Assembly: GCF_900156335.1 (NCBI RefSeq)
Contig: NZ_FTMZ01000032.1
Coordinates: forward strand, 1 to 41,631
Reading direction: 5' to 3'
DNA length: 41,631 nucleotides
Source: Sphaerotilus natans
Lineage (GTDB): Bacteria; Pseudomonadota; Gammaproteobacteria; Burkholderiales; Burkholderiaceae_C
This document shows, piece after piece, positions 32,954 through 41,406 of the stretch. The notes below the pieces were generated by a model that saw nothing but the letters and a program-made list of their open reading frames with translations, was not told the DNA's origin and ran no database searches. Each line of letters opens with the position of its first letter. The first letter of the stretch is position 1. Position numbers and translations under genes: made by a program.

Positions 32954-35900
32954 GCCTCGGCCGGCTCGAAGCGTCGGTCGGGATCGTCCTCGCGGCGCCG
33001 GGCGCGACCATCCCAGCTCCAGCGCGACACCAGCACCGCGTCCACCCCTTCGCGACGCAGCAACTGGCAGATCGACACGCCGGGCAGCTCGGCGTAGCAG
33101 GCCCACTCGCGTTCGCTGGTGATGACGAAGTCGAGGTCGAACTCGTGGATCAGGGCCATGCAGTGCGCCCGAGCGGCATCGTCGATCCCGGCGAACGCCT
33201 CGTCGAGCAGCACCAGGCGGGGCGCACGCGCCTGCGGGCCGCTGCCGTAGAAGCTCGCCACCGCCGCGAACAGCGGCACCGTCAGACCCAGCGCCCGCTC
33301 GCCGCTGGAGGCCGGTCCGCTGAGCTTGCGCCACTGGCCGTCCTGCCAGCGCTGCACCCGAAAGACATGCCAGCGGCGGTAGTCGAGCGCACGGGCCAGC
33401 TGCTCGCGCAGGCTGCCGGTGCCCGCGGCCTCCGCACGCGCCCGCTCGGCCAGGATGCGCTGCTGCAGCATCGTGCCGATGACGCGCCGGTCGGCCGCGG
33501 ACCACAGGTCGGCGTTGGTGTGCAGCAGGTGGCGCCGCGCCGTCTCCAGCCCGACCGGTGCGCCTTCGCTGCCCTCGACCAGCGGCTCCCAGCGCAGCCG
33601 GTAGCGCACGCCGGTCGAGGTCGGGCGCTTGTGCAGCTCGGCGTTGATGGCCTCCACCTGGCGGTCGGCGGCCTTCAGCAGCTTCTGCACCTCGGCGGCG
33701 ATCTCGGCCTGCAGGTGGTTTTCGAGCACCTCGCGCTCGTTGGCCGTCAGCAGCTCGCGGCGCTGCGCGATCTCGTCGGCCAGCCGGGCGGCGAGCTGGT
33801 CGGGCCGCTCGGCGCGGTTCTGGTAGAGCACGCTGACGACCAGCCCGAAGTCGCTCGATTCAGCCTGCGCCCGGTGGCCGAGGGCGGTCAGCGCGCCCTG
33901 CAGCTCGGTCAGATCCTGCGAGATCTGGCGCTGCAGGCGGTCACGTGTCTCGTCGTCGTCGCGGACCTCGCTCAGGTCACGCTCGGCCGAGCGGGCCAGC
34001 GTCAGGGCTGGATCGATGGTCCAGGGCTGTCGGCCCTCCGGCTGCGGGAGCGCCGGCAGGGCCACGGCCAGCAGGCCCGTGTCCGCAAAGCGCTGGAACT
34101 GGGCGACCGCGGCCGCGCGGGCCTGCGTGCTGCGCGCGAACGCCTGCGCGGTGGTCTCGGCCCGAGCGTCGGCGACGGCCCGCGCCTCGCCCGCCTGCTG
34201 ACGGGACTGGCTGGCCTCGCGCAGGGCCCGCTCCTGGGCCTGCACCTGCTGCTCGGCCTGGGCGATCTGGCGCTGCAGGGCGTCCACCTCGGCGCCGACG
34301 GCGTCGCGCAAGGTCTCCCAGCGCGCACGGGCTTCCTCGGCCTCCTGCCGCTGCAGGTCCCACTGGGTCTGGCGCTCGGCGCGGTCCTGGGCGGTGCGCG
34401 CCTGCCGGGCCTGTTGACGCTGGTGTTCGGGATGCAGCAGGCGCGCCGCCTGCAGTGCGCGCACCAGCGCACCCTGCGCCCGGGCGAGCTGCTCCAGCGG
34501 CTCGCGCAGGGCGGCGAGGGCCTCGGCGCGCTCGGGCAGCCGCAGGTCCGTGGCGTCGTCGTGCAAGACCTGTCGGGCCGCGTCCACCTGCTGACGGGCC
34601 GCGCGGCACCGGTCTTCGGCGGCCTGCAGGCGCGTGCGAGCCGCCGCCAGGGTGCGGGAACTCGCCTGGGCCTCCAGATGGGCCTGGCGCAGCGCATCGT
34701 CGGCGGGCGCACTGCGCCACTCGCCGTCGGCCCGAGCCCGGTGCACGGCCAGTTGCTGCACGTGCTGCGCGTGGGCCTGCTGCTGCACGGCCAGTTGGTG
34801 CTGCTCGGCCGCAATCTCGGCCAAACGGCGTTGACGCGCGGCCAGGCGTGCGGCGAAGCCGAGGTGGCAGGCGGCGGCCTTGGTGTGCGCCCCCACCAGC
34901 GCGCCCAGCCTGAAACACCCCTGCGGCGACACCCAGGCCACCGCGTTCCCCGGATCGTCCCCACCGCAGGCGATGCCGCCGAGGATCCGCTCCACCACCG
35001 CGGCGGCCACTGGCGGTTCAACAGCGCCGACCTGCGCCACGCGAACCCAGCCCGCTAATGACTGCGCGCGCGGCACCATCGGTGCGTCCGCCATGACCCG
35101 CACCTGCGTGTCCTGCCAAGGCGCGCCGTCGTGCCGGGGGTCGTGCTGCAGCTGTCCGTCGGGCGAGACCCAGGCGTCGAGCAGGCCACTGGCTTCCAGC
35201 GCGGCTTCGAGGCCGGCGCGGGCGTCATCGGGCACGGGGTCGTTGAACTCGATCAACTGCCACAGCGGCGCCCCCGGGCGGTCCCTGCGGCTGGCAGGAT
35301 CGCGCCAGGCCGGGGCCAGCGGTGTGACCTCTTCCCCCGACGCCAGGCGTTGGCGCTCCTGGTCGAGCCGGTCGCGTGTCTCGGCCAGGGTGCGTGCGGT
35401 CTGGTCCAGGGCGGCTTGCTGTGCGATCAACGCCTGCAACGCCCGCTGACGCGCGTCCTCAAGAGCCCGGCGAGGTGGGGCCAGCGCCTGGGGATCGCGC
35501 ACCCAGTCGGCCAGCGCGGTCAAGGCGCTCGTGCGCTCGTCTGGCGACAGCGGGAGGGCTTGCAACCCGTGCAGGTGCTCGTGCCAGGCCTCGGTCAGGT
35601 GCTGCGCCTGCTGCTCGACCGCCGCGTCGGCACGGGCGGCCCGTTCGATCGCCTCGTCGGCCTCGGCCTGGCTCTCGTCACGGCGGCGCTGGTGTTCCTG
35701 CTGCTGCCACTGCGCCTGTCGAAGGACTTCGTGGTGCTGCATCAACCGCGCGATGGCTTCACGGCGGTTAGCCACGCTCTGGTGCAGCTGCTCGCACGCC
35801 GCGTCGAATGCCGGGGCGGCCAGCGTGGCCAGCGCCTCGTCGTCGAGGATGAACAGCGGGTGAGCGGCGTGTTCGGCGTCCAGGCCCAGCCCAGACGCCT

Positions 35901-37155
35901 GATGCAGGGCCTCGCGGCGCGCTTGGTCGCACGCCTGGCGCAGGGCGTTCAGCTGTCCGGCCAGCCGCTCGGTCTCGCTGGCCTCCTGGATCATGCGGTG
36001 TTCGAGGGCCTCCAGGGCGCGCTGGGTGTCCTGCGCGGCCCGCTCGCGGGCCCGGGCTTCACGCTCGGCGATGGCCAGCCGGTTGGCGTCCTGCAGGGTC
36101 GGGTCGGCCCGCAGGGTGTCCAGCCGCGCCCGGCAGGCATGCACCGACAGCTCGGTCTGCTCGAAGGCCGCCTCCGCGGCTGCTTCTTGCTGCCGGGCCG
36201 TCTGCAGGCGCTCGCGGGCTTCGGTGCTGGCGCGGCTGGCCTGATCGAACTCGGTCTGCGCCTGCCGCGGCAGCCGGGCCTGGCGTCGGCTGAGGGTGGC
36301 GGCGTACTGGCCGTAGCGGCGCTGGAACTGGCGCACGGCTCGCTCCAGCGCCTCGTGGCCCTCCAGTTCCAGGCGATCTTCTTCCAGCCGCTGCAGCGCT
36401 TCGGCCACGTCGCCGAGCAGGTCGGGCGACAAGGGCGGCAAGGCTTCGGTCAGCGCGTTCGACAGCGCCCCCTCGTCCGGCTTTCTGGACAACTGGGGCT
36501 GGCGCAACTGGATCAGCGTGTCCATCAGCGCACCGTAGCGCTCGGTGTCCAGGCCGAACAGGCGCTGATCGACGGCGAGCCGGTAGGCCTGCGCGGTCTC
36601 GAACACCTGGCCGCGACCGTCGATGGCCTCGCGCAGCTTGTCGCGGGCGAGCACCTGCCGGCGGGCGTTCACCAGCCAGAGGTCCTGACCGACGCGCGGA
36701 GCGGGGCGCTCGCGCGCCGCTTCGAGCAGGAAGAACCAGCTCTCGACCTGGGCGCGGCCATCCACGGCGTGCAGCCCGGCGCCCAGCGTCAGGTAGTGCG
36801 GCGTGCCGTCGGCGTCGCGGCGGCCGAACTCGATCCAGGTGTAGCCGGTGCGGCGCGGGTAGGTGCCCAGCAGCAGGTTCCACGCCATCTTCTTGCCCGG
36901 ATCGCCGTCGGGCTCGATGCGCGAGGACTTGATCTGGGCGTCCAGCAGGAAGGGCAGCACCAGCGACAGCACCTTGGACTTGCCGGTGCCGTTGTTGCCC
37001 CGCAGCAGCAGGTGGCCGTCCCGGAACCAGAACTCCTCGCTGTCGTAGCGGAACAGCTCGACCAGCCCGAGCCGCAGGGGCTGCCAGCGTGTGCGCCGTG
37101 GCTCGGGCAAGGCGGGACGGGCGGGGGCGGGGCTGTCGAACAGGCAGTCCATCAT
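32950..37155 (-). CDS. jetC: JetC, SMC-like ATPase of type I Wadjet
   Basis: A 1401-residue SMC/MukB-like protein (TIGR02680 type). Walker A LLRGNNGTGKSKVL (G53-S60) is followed by ~1200 residues of Ala/Gln/Arg/Glu-rich coiled coil, with an interruption around residues 650-800 for the hinge. The ABC signature SSGERALGL lies at ~1282 and Walker B RLVLLDEAFAGIDD at ~1315. It dimerises and extrudes DNA loops with JetA and JetB. Chosen start: ATG 37153-37155 overlapping the jetB stop (ATGA); the frame is open further upstream but the overlap pattern is repeated through the operon. The C-terminus is unusually rich in Arg and acidic residues. Confidence 0.94.
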   Translation of the reverse strand: MMDCLFDSPAPARPALPEPRRTRWQPLRLGLVELFRYDSEEFWFRDGHLLLRGNNGTGKSKVLSLVLPFLLDAQIKSSRIEPDGDPGKKMAWNLLLGTYPRRTGYTWIEFGRRDADGTPHYLTLGAGLHAVDGRAQVESWFFLLEAARERPAPRVGQDLWLVNARRQVLARDKLREAIDGRGQVFETAQAYRLAVDQRLFGLDTERYGALMDTLIQLRQPQLSRKPDEGALSNALTEALPPLSPDLLGDVAEALQRLEEDRLELEGHEALERAVRQFQRRYGQYAATLSRRQARLPRQAQTEFDQASRASTEARERLQTARQQEAAAEAAFEQTELSVHACRARLDTLRADPTLQDANRLAIAEREARARERAAQDTQRALEALEHRMIQEASETERLAGQLNALRQACDQARREALHQASGLGLDAEHAAHPLFILDDEALATLAAPAFDAACEQLHQSVANRREAIARLMQHHEVLRQAQWQQQEHQRRRDESQAEADEAIERAARADAAVEQQAQHLTEAWHEHLHGLQALPLSPDERTSALTALADWVRDPQALAPPRRALEDARQRALQALIAQQAALDQTARTLAETRDRLDQERQRLASGEEVTPLAPAWRDPASRRDRPGAPLWQLIEFNDPVPDDARAGLEAALEASGLLDAWVSPDGQLQHDPRHDGAPWQDTQVRVMADAPMVPRAQSLAGWVRVAQVGAVEPPVAAAVVERILGGIACGGDDPGNAVAWVSPQGCFRLGALVGAHTKAAACHLGFAARLAARQRRLAEIAAEQHQLAVQQQAHAQHVQQLAVHRARADGEWRSAPADDALRQAHLEAQASSRTLAAARTRLQAAEDRCRAARQQVDAARQVLHDDATDLRLPERAEALAALREPLEQLARAQGALVRALQAARLLHPEHQRQQARQARTAQDRAERQTQWDLQRQEAEEARARWETLRDAVGAEVDALQRQIAQAEQQVQAQERALREASQSRQQAGEARAVADARAETTAQAFARSTQARAAAVAQFQRFADTGLLAVALPALPQPEGRQPWTIDPALTLARSAERDLSEVRDDDETRDRLQRQISQDLTELQGALTALGHRAQAESSDFGLVVSVLYQNRAERPDQLAARLADEIAQRRELLTANEREVLENHLQAEIAAEVQKLLKAADRQVEAINAELHKRPTSTGVRYRLRWEPLVEGSEGAPVGLETARRHLLHTNADLWSAADRRVIGTMLQQRILAERARAEAAGTGSLREQLARALDYRRWHVFRVQRWQDGQWRKLSGPASSGERALGLTVPLFAAVASFYGSGPQARAPRLVLLDEAFAGIDDAARAHCMALIHEFDLDFVITSEREWACYAELPGVSICQLLRREGVDAVLVSRWSWDGRARRREDDPDRRFEPAEA

Positions 37156-38453
37156 GTCGTGTGCGGCGAGGCGAACAGGTCGGTCCCTGTCGGACGGGAC
37201 GGCGCGGTGGCCAGCGGGGGGGCGAAACGGGACAGTGCCGGGCGCGGATGCAGCCACTCGCCGGTACGGGTGATCAGGTGCAACCGCTCCAGCCGGTCGA
37301 GCGCCAGCGCGGCGAGCTCCGGCGCGGCCTCGGGCTCGCGGGCCGACTTGCGCCAGAAGCGGCCGTGCTGGGCCATGCAGCCGCGCACGAAGTCGATCAC
37401 CTCGTCACGATGGACCCCTTCGCGAGACGCCAGATGACCCGCCACCAGCAAGGCGACGTGGGCATCGGTGCCTTCGCCGGGCAGCACGGTGTCGGTGAGG
37501 CGGCCGTCCTCGTCCACCAGCGCAATCCCTTCGGCCCGCTGCTCGGGCTGCAGGCCCGTGGCCTCCGAAAGGCGGGCCGCCATCGGGCCGCGCTGCTGCA
37601 CCGCATAGGCGCGCAGGTCGGGGTCGAGCGTGTCGAAGTAGACGACCGGGTCGTCGAGCAGGCGGCGCGCCAGGTGATGGCGCCCGGCGGTGCGGCGGGC
37701 TTCGTCGCTGTCGAGGGTGCCGCCGGCCACCACGTCGGCGCCAAGGGCCTGCAGCCGAGCCTCCAGCGTGTCGGGGGCCTCGCCGGCGGGCCAGGTGGAC
37801 GGCCCGCGCACGGCGGCGAACACCCCGCCCAGGGCACGGCGCTGCACGTCGTAGAGGACATCGTGCTGGGCTGCTGCGGCGGCGTCGGTCGGATCGGCAT
37901 GGCGCACAAACCCGTCTTCGTCGCCGGCCACCTGCACCAGCACGCCCAGCCCGAGCAGGGTGCGGCACACGGCCACCAGCTCGCGCCGCTCGCCCGCCGT
38001 GCCGAGGGTGAACCCCCAGCCGCGCTCGGCCAGCGCCGGCTCGGCGGCCAGCGTCAGCAGGCGCTCGCCGAGCTGACGCAGCGAGATCTGCGGCTCCGCC
38101 CGCTCCAGCACCGCGCAGGCCAGGCACAGCAACGCATAGCGGCGGCGGTCGTAGCCGGGCAGGCCGCGGGTGGCGTCGCCCGTGTCGGCCATGCGCTTGT
38201 ACAGCCGCGCGCCGTCGCGCTCGACCTGCAGCGTCCAGCCCGCTTCCCGGGCAAACCACTCGCGCAGGGCCTGCGCATGCTGGCGCACCACCGCGAAGTC
38301 GGCGTGGCTGGCGGGCATCAGCGGGGTCATCAGCAGCGCCCGCAACGCGGTGCGCAAGGCTTCACGCTGTTGCTGCTGCTGCCACTGCCCGATGGCGAGG
38401 CTGTCCGGGCGGCGGGCGTTCGCGGGGGGATGGGCCCGTTGGGGAGGGGTCAT
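37152..38453 (-). CDS. jetB: JetB, KITE/MukE-like subunit of type I Wadjet
   Basis: A 433-residue protein of the TIGR02678/DUF2398 type. It acts as the KITE-like winged-helix subunit that binds the kleisin JetA. Recognisable blocks are ALLMTPLMPASHADFAVVRQ (typical 'LLxxPLLxxxxP.F..Vrrh' N-terminus), GYDRRRYALLCLACAVLERA, SLRQLGERL, the central YFDTLDPDLRAYA and the C-terminal ALDRLERLHLI. ATG 38451-38453 overlaps the jetA stop (ATGA). The sequence is intact. Confidence 0.9.
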   Translation of the reverse strand: MTPPQRAHPPANARRPDSLAIGQWQQQQQREALRTALRALLMTPLMPASHADFAVVRQHAQALREWFAREAGWTLQVERDGARLYKRMADTGDATRGLPGYDRRRYALLCLACAVLERAEPQISLRQLGERLLTLAAEPALAERGWGFTLGTAGERRELVAVCRTLLGLGVLVQVAGDEDGFVRHADPTDAAAAAQHDVLYDVQRRALGGVFAAVRGPSTWPAGEAPDTLEARLQALGADVVAGGTLDSDEARRTAGRHHLARRLLDDPVVYFDTLDPDLRAYAVQQRGPMAARLSEATGLQPEQRAEGIALVDEDGRLTDTVLPGEGTDAHVALLVAGHLASREGVHRDEVIDFVRGCMAQHGRFWRKSAREPEAAPELAALALDRLERLHLITRTGEWLHPRPALSRFAPPLATAPSRPTGTDLFASPHTT

Positions 38454-39979
38454 GCCGGGGTGATGGTGACGAGATGGTCCCGGCCGCCGAGCACGCCGCG
38501 GGCCGACACGATCTCGGCATGGCTGTCGGCAGCGAGGGGCTCCAGGCGGATGCGCATCAGGCCGTCGCCGCTCAGGCGCTCGACGGGCTGGTCGGGGTCG
38601 GCCTGCTCCGCCAGGGCTTCACCGAGCAGGCTCAGCAGCAGGTCGAGCGATTCGCCCTCCAGCGGACGCTCGGCCGACAGCTCGGACAGCCGCAGCACCT
38701 GGCCGGTGGCCAGGCGCTGGCGGGCCGCTTCGATCTGCCGGGATTCCTCCGCCAGTTGCCGGGCGATGTGCTCACGGGCGGCGACGCGGTCGTGCACAGG
38801 CGGGGCGACCCCGCGCGGCGCGGCTTCGCCGAGTTCGCGCAGGCGCGGCTGGATGGCCAGTGGCGGGGCCTGGTGCCACGGCGTGCTGGCGGGCAGCGGC
38901 GCATCGAACGACACCGTCATCGCCAGATGCCGCGCAGGGTGCAGCGCGAAGGCGGCACGGGCCAGCCGGTGGCTCTGGGCGTCGTCTTCGCAATCGGCGA
39001 ACCAGCCGGCCAGCAGGCGGAAGTCGGCGGCGCGGTCGCTGCGCCCGCTGCGGCGCTCGTTGAGGGCAGCGATGGCGCCGAGCAGCTGCGGGATCGCCGA
39101 CCGGGCCCGGGCGCGCAGCAGTTCCGCCTGAGGCGGCGTGTCACCCTGGCGCAGGAACCAGCTCCGCAGACCCCGCCAGCGGCCTTGCCAGACCTGGTGA
39201 CGTGCAAGCCGATCGGCAGCCAGATCGGTCGTGGCGTCGGGCGCGGCGTCACGGGCTTCGCGCGTGGCCACGGCGTGCAGCAGCGAATCGATGTCCGACT
39301 CCAGCGCACTCAGGTGGGCGGCGATCGTGCCCGAGCGCCGTACCAGGTCGCCCAGAAAGCGCTCCAGGTAGTCGATCAGACGCCGCTTGTATTGCACCAC
39401 TGCGGTGGCGTCCGCCTGGCGCAGGTCGAGCTGACGGGCCACGCCGGCCATGAAGTGCTGCGCGTTGCGGGTCATCTCCTCGAAACGCTGTGCGAGGTCA
39501 CGCAGGGTCTCGTGGACCTTGGCGGCATCAAGGACCGCCCCTTCACGTCCTTCGGCCGCGAGCCGGCACAGCGCCTGCAGCCGCATCGTGATGTCTTCGA
39601 GTGCGACCGTCTGCAGCTCCGCCCGGCGCTGCAGGCTGGCAGCGAACACGTCCAGCGCGGCCTCGACCGCCTCACCGCCCGCCGACAGGCGGTAGAGAAA
39701 ACGGGCCCGGTAGTAATCGTTCAGGCTGGACACGCGGGCCATGTCGGGCTGCGCTTCCAGGTTTCCCCAGGCCGACAGTTGTGTCAGCGCCGCCTGGATG
39801 TCCTCGATGCGCGGCACCGCCCCCGCAGCCCATTCACCTTGCGCAAGCACCTCGTCCGGGCGCAGCTGGAGCTGGTACTGGCGCAAGGCGGCGGCGAACA
39901 CGGCCAGGATGCGCCGGTAGAGGTCAGCCTTGTCGGCGCCAAGGTGGCGGAACAGGTCGTGGTCGGAGGTCGTGAGCAT
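38450..39979 (-). CDS. jetA: JetA, kleisin subunit of type I Wadjet
   Basis: A 509-residue protein of the TIGR02677/DUF2397 type. It acts as the kleisin bridging the JetC heads. Recognisable blocks are DLFRHLGADKADLYRRILAV (N-terminal winged helix), QLSAWGNLEAQPD, SLNDYYRARFLYRLSAGGEA (a strong family signature), VVQYKRRLIDYLERFLGDLV and the C-terminal winged-helix segment ending near SARGVLGGRDHLVTI. The ATG at 39977-39979 is the first gene of the operon. The ribosome-binding site is weak. It starts 79 bp after the end of an EEP nuclease gene on the same strand. Confidence 0.9.
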   Translation of the reverse strand: MLTTSDHDLFRHLGADKADLYRRILAVFAAALRQYQLQLRPDEVLAQGEWAAGAVPRIEDIQAALTQLSAWGNLEAQPDMARVSSLNDYYRARFLYRLSAGGEAVEAALDVFAASLQRRAELQTVALEDITMRLQALCRLAAEGREGAVLDAAKVHETLRDLAQRFEEMTRNAQHFMAGVARQLDLRQADATAVVQYKRRLIDYLERFLGDLVRRSGTIAAHLSALESDIDSLLHAVATREARDAAPDATTDLAADRLARHQVWQGRWRGLRSWFLRQGDTPPQAELLRARARSAIPQLLGAIAALNERRSGRSDRAADFRLLAGWFADCEDDAQSHRLARAAFALHPARHLAMTVSFDAPLPASTPWHQAPPLAIQPRLRELGEAAPRGVAPPVHDRVAAREHIARQLAEESRQIEAARQRLATGQVLRLSELSAERPLEGESLDLLLSLLGEALAEQADPDQPVERLSGDGLMRIRLEPLAADSHAEIVSARGVLGGRDHLVTITPA

Positions 39980-40058
39980 GCCGGTGTCGTTCCGCGACGA
40001 TAACCGTGATGATTTTATTTTTCAAATAAGGTCGCGGAGAAACGGCCCGCAGGCGCAC

Positions 40059-41033
40059 TCAGAGTGCGAACTCGGCCCAGAGAGGAAAGTGATCCGAGAC
40101 GCGGTGGGAGAGCGCCAGCCGGGTCATCTTCTGGTCGGAATAGAGGAAGGGCGTGAAGTCGATGTGACCGGCCTGGCGCAGGCGTGCGTGCATCTGCTGC
40201 TGGCCTGTGCTGTCCTTGAACCAGGCGATCTGGTCGTAGAAAGCGCCCTGGTCGGGCTTGTCGGGGTTGGAAAAGAGAGTGCGAGGCACCTTGTTGAGTG
40301 CATCCGGCACCGTCAGGCCGGTGGAGGTGAAGGCCTGCCAGAGCTGATCGCCCTGGCGATCGATGTTGAAGTCGCCCAGGACGATGAGGTTCTGCGACCA
40401 GTCGCTGGTCTGGTCGGCCCAGTCGCGCATCCAGCGGGCGATGGCCTTGAGCTCGGGGATGCGCTCGGTGCTGGAGCTGCCATACAGCACATGCAGGGTC
40501 ACGAGGATGAAGGTGGTGGCGCCGGCGCGAAAGCTGACGGCGTAGGGCGTGCGGGCGAACTGGCGCTGGAGGGCATCGGGGCCGACCTGCTGGAGCCACT
40601 CCTGGGGCACGACCAGCTCGCAGGCCAGGCCGGAGGGCTTGAGGCGGGTGGTGTCGTAGAGGAAGGCCATGCGCTCGTCATTACCCGAGGCGCCCTGGGT
40701 GACGTCGGTCATCAGGAAGGCCCAGTCATCGCCGAGCCAGCGCAGCAGATCGCGCAGCGCGCGCAGGTCACCCTTGACCTCCTGGAGGGCGATCACGTCG
40801 AAGCGGCGGATGATCTCGCCGATGGCCAGCAGGGCGCGCAGGTCGCGTTTCGGGGAAGCCTTGGCGGGGGCGGTCCATTCGCGGGTCAGGGAGGCGAAGG
40901 CGCGCAGGTTCCAGGTGGCGATCAGCAGGTTCTGGCCGGGCAGGCGCTTGGGCACGCGCTGGTCGAGATGGGCGCACAAGGCGGCGATGTCGCGGGCGAC
41001 GGCAGGCGGGGGCGAGTCGGTGATGTCGGGCAT
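40059..41033 (-). CDS. Endonuclease/exonuclease/phosphatase (EEP) family protein
   Basis: A 324-residue protein of the exonuclease III/DNase I fold. Catalytic residues are all present: N42 (ATWNLRAF), E85 (IALQEVKG), H181 (VTLHVLYG), D221 and N223 (LGDFNID) and D314-H315 (VSDHFPLW). No signal peptide is visible, so it is probably cytoplasmic. The family includes DNA nucleases and phosphodiesterases, and the substrate cannot be fixed from sequence. The gene lies just upstream of, and in the same direction as, the Wadjet operon, with only 79 bp between and no evident terminator. Co-transcription is possible. Start ATG 41031-41033, weak ribosome-binding site. Confidence 0.88.
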   Translation of the reverse strand: MPDITDSPPPAVARDIAALCAHLDQRVPKRLPGQNLLIATWNLRAFASLTREWTAPAKASPKRDLRALLAIGEIIRRFDVIALQEVKGDLRALRDLLRWLGDDWAFLMTDVTQGASGNDERMAFLYDTTRLKPSGLACELVVPQEWLQQVGPDALQRQFARTPYAVSFRAGATTFILVTLHVLYGSSSTERIPELKAIARWMRDWADQTSDWSQNLIVLGDFNIDRQGDQLWQAFTSTGLTVPDALNKVPRTLFSNPDKPDQGAFYDQIAWFKDSTGQQQMHARLRQAGHIDFTPFLYSDQKMTRLALSHRVSDHFPLWAEFAL

Positions 41034-41406
41034 GGGCAGCGGACCTGTTCAGGATCTGCCAGATCTATCAGAAACGGCCGACGAAACCTATGCCTGACGC
41101 ACGTCGGACAGAGGGCTTATCACGTTGATCGGGGCCGCGCCGTGCGTTTTCCATGGTGCGCCGTCGCTGGCGGCCATCGCCCTGAGCCCAATGCCGAGGG
41201 GGTCATCTTTCGATGATTTGATGAAGTCATGATCATGATAAGTTTCATTATCATGGACAGTGTTTTTTGAGATAAAACCGGATCCATCGAGACCGGCTGG
41301 ACCAAAAAACACGTCTGATCAAGCACTTGCGCAGGCCACGCCCCGTCACCGACCCTTCCCCGCACCTCACCTGAATCCGCAGGGATGAAGCGGCCTGCAT
41401 CGCCCC
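41034..41406. other. Intergenic region between the EEP gene and a PD-(D/E)XK gene
   Basis: No gene is supported here. Positions ~41205-41275 are AT-rich and contain two overlapping palindromes (described separately). The upstream promoter of the EEP/Wadjet genes should lie in this gap, reading leftward. Confidence 0.4.
41227..41255. promoter_or_regulatory. Overlapping palindromes, possible operator
   Basis: TCATGATCATGA (41227-41238) is a perfect 12-bp palindrome. It overlaps a second inverted repeat whose 8-bp arms are CATGATAA (41234-41241) and TTATCATG (41248-41255) around GTTTCA. The dense repeat of ATGAT/ATCAT units in an AT-rich patch suggests a repressor or activator site. No transcription regulator is encoded immediately beside it in the window. 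Confidence 0.45.

Noticed and set aside
33145..40003. Long plus-strand frames opposite the Wadjet genes (for example 35131-37437, 37089-39131, 38474-40003)
   Set aside because: Antisense of jetA-jetD; low-complexity Gly/Arg/Ala/Gln-rich translations without motifs.
39930..41216. 428-residue plus-strand frame opposite the EEP gene
   Set aside because: The minus strand has all EEP catalytic motifs in order; the plus frame is Gly/Ala/Val-rich antisense.
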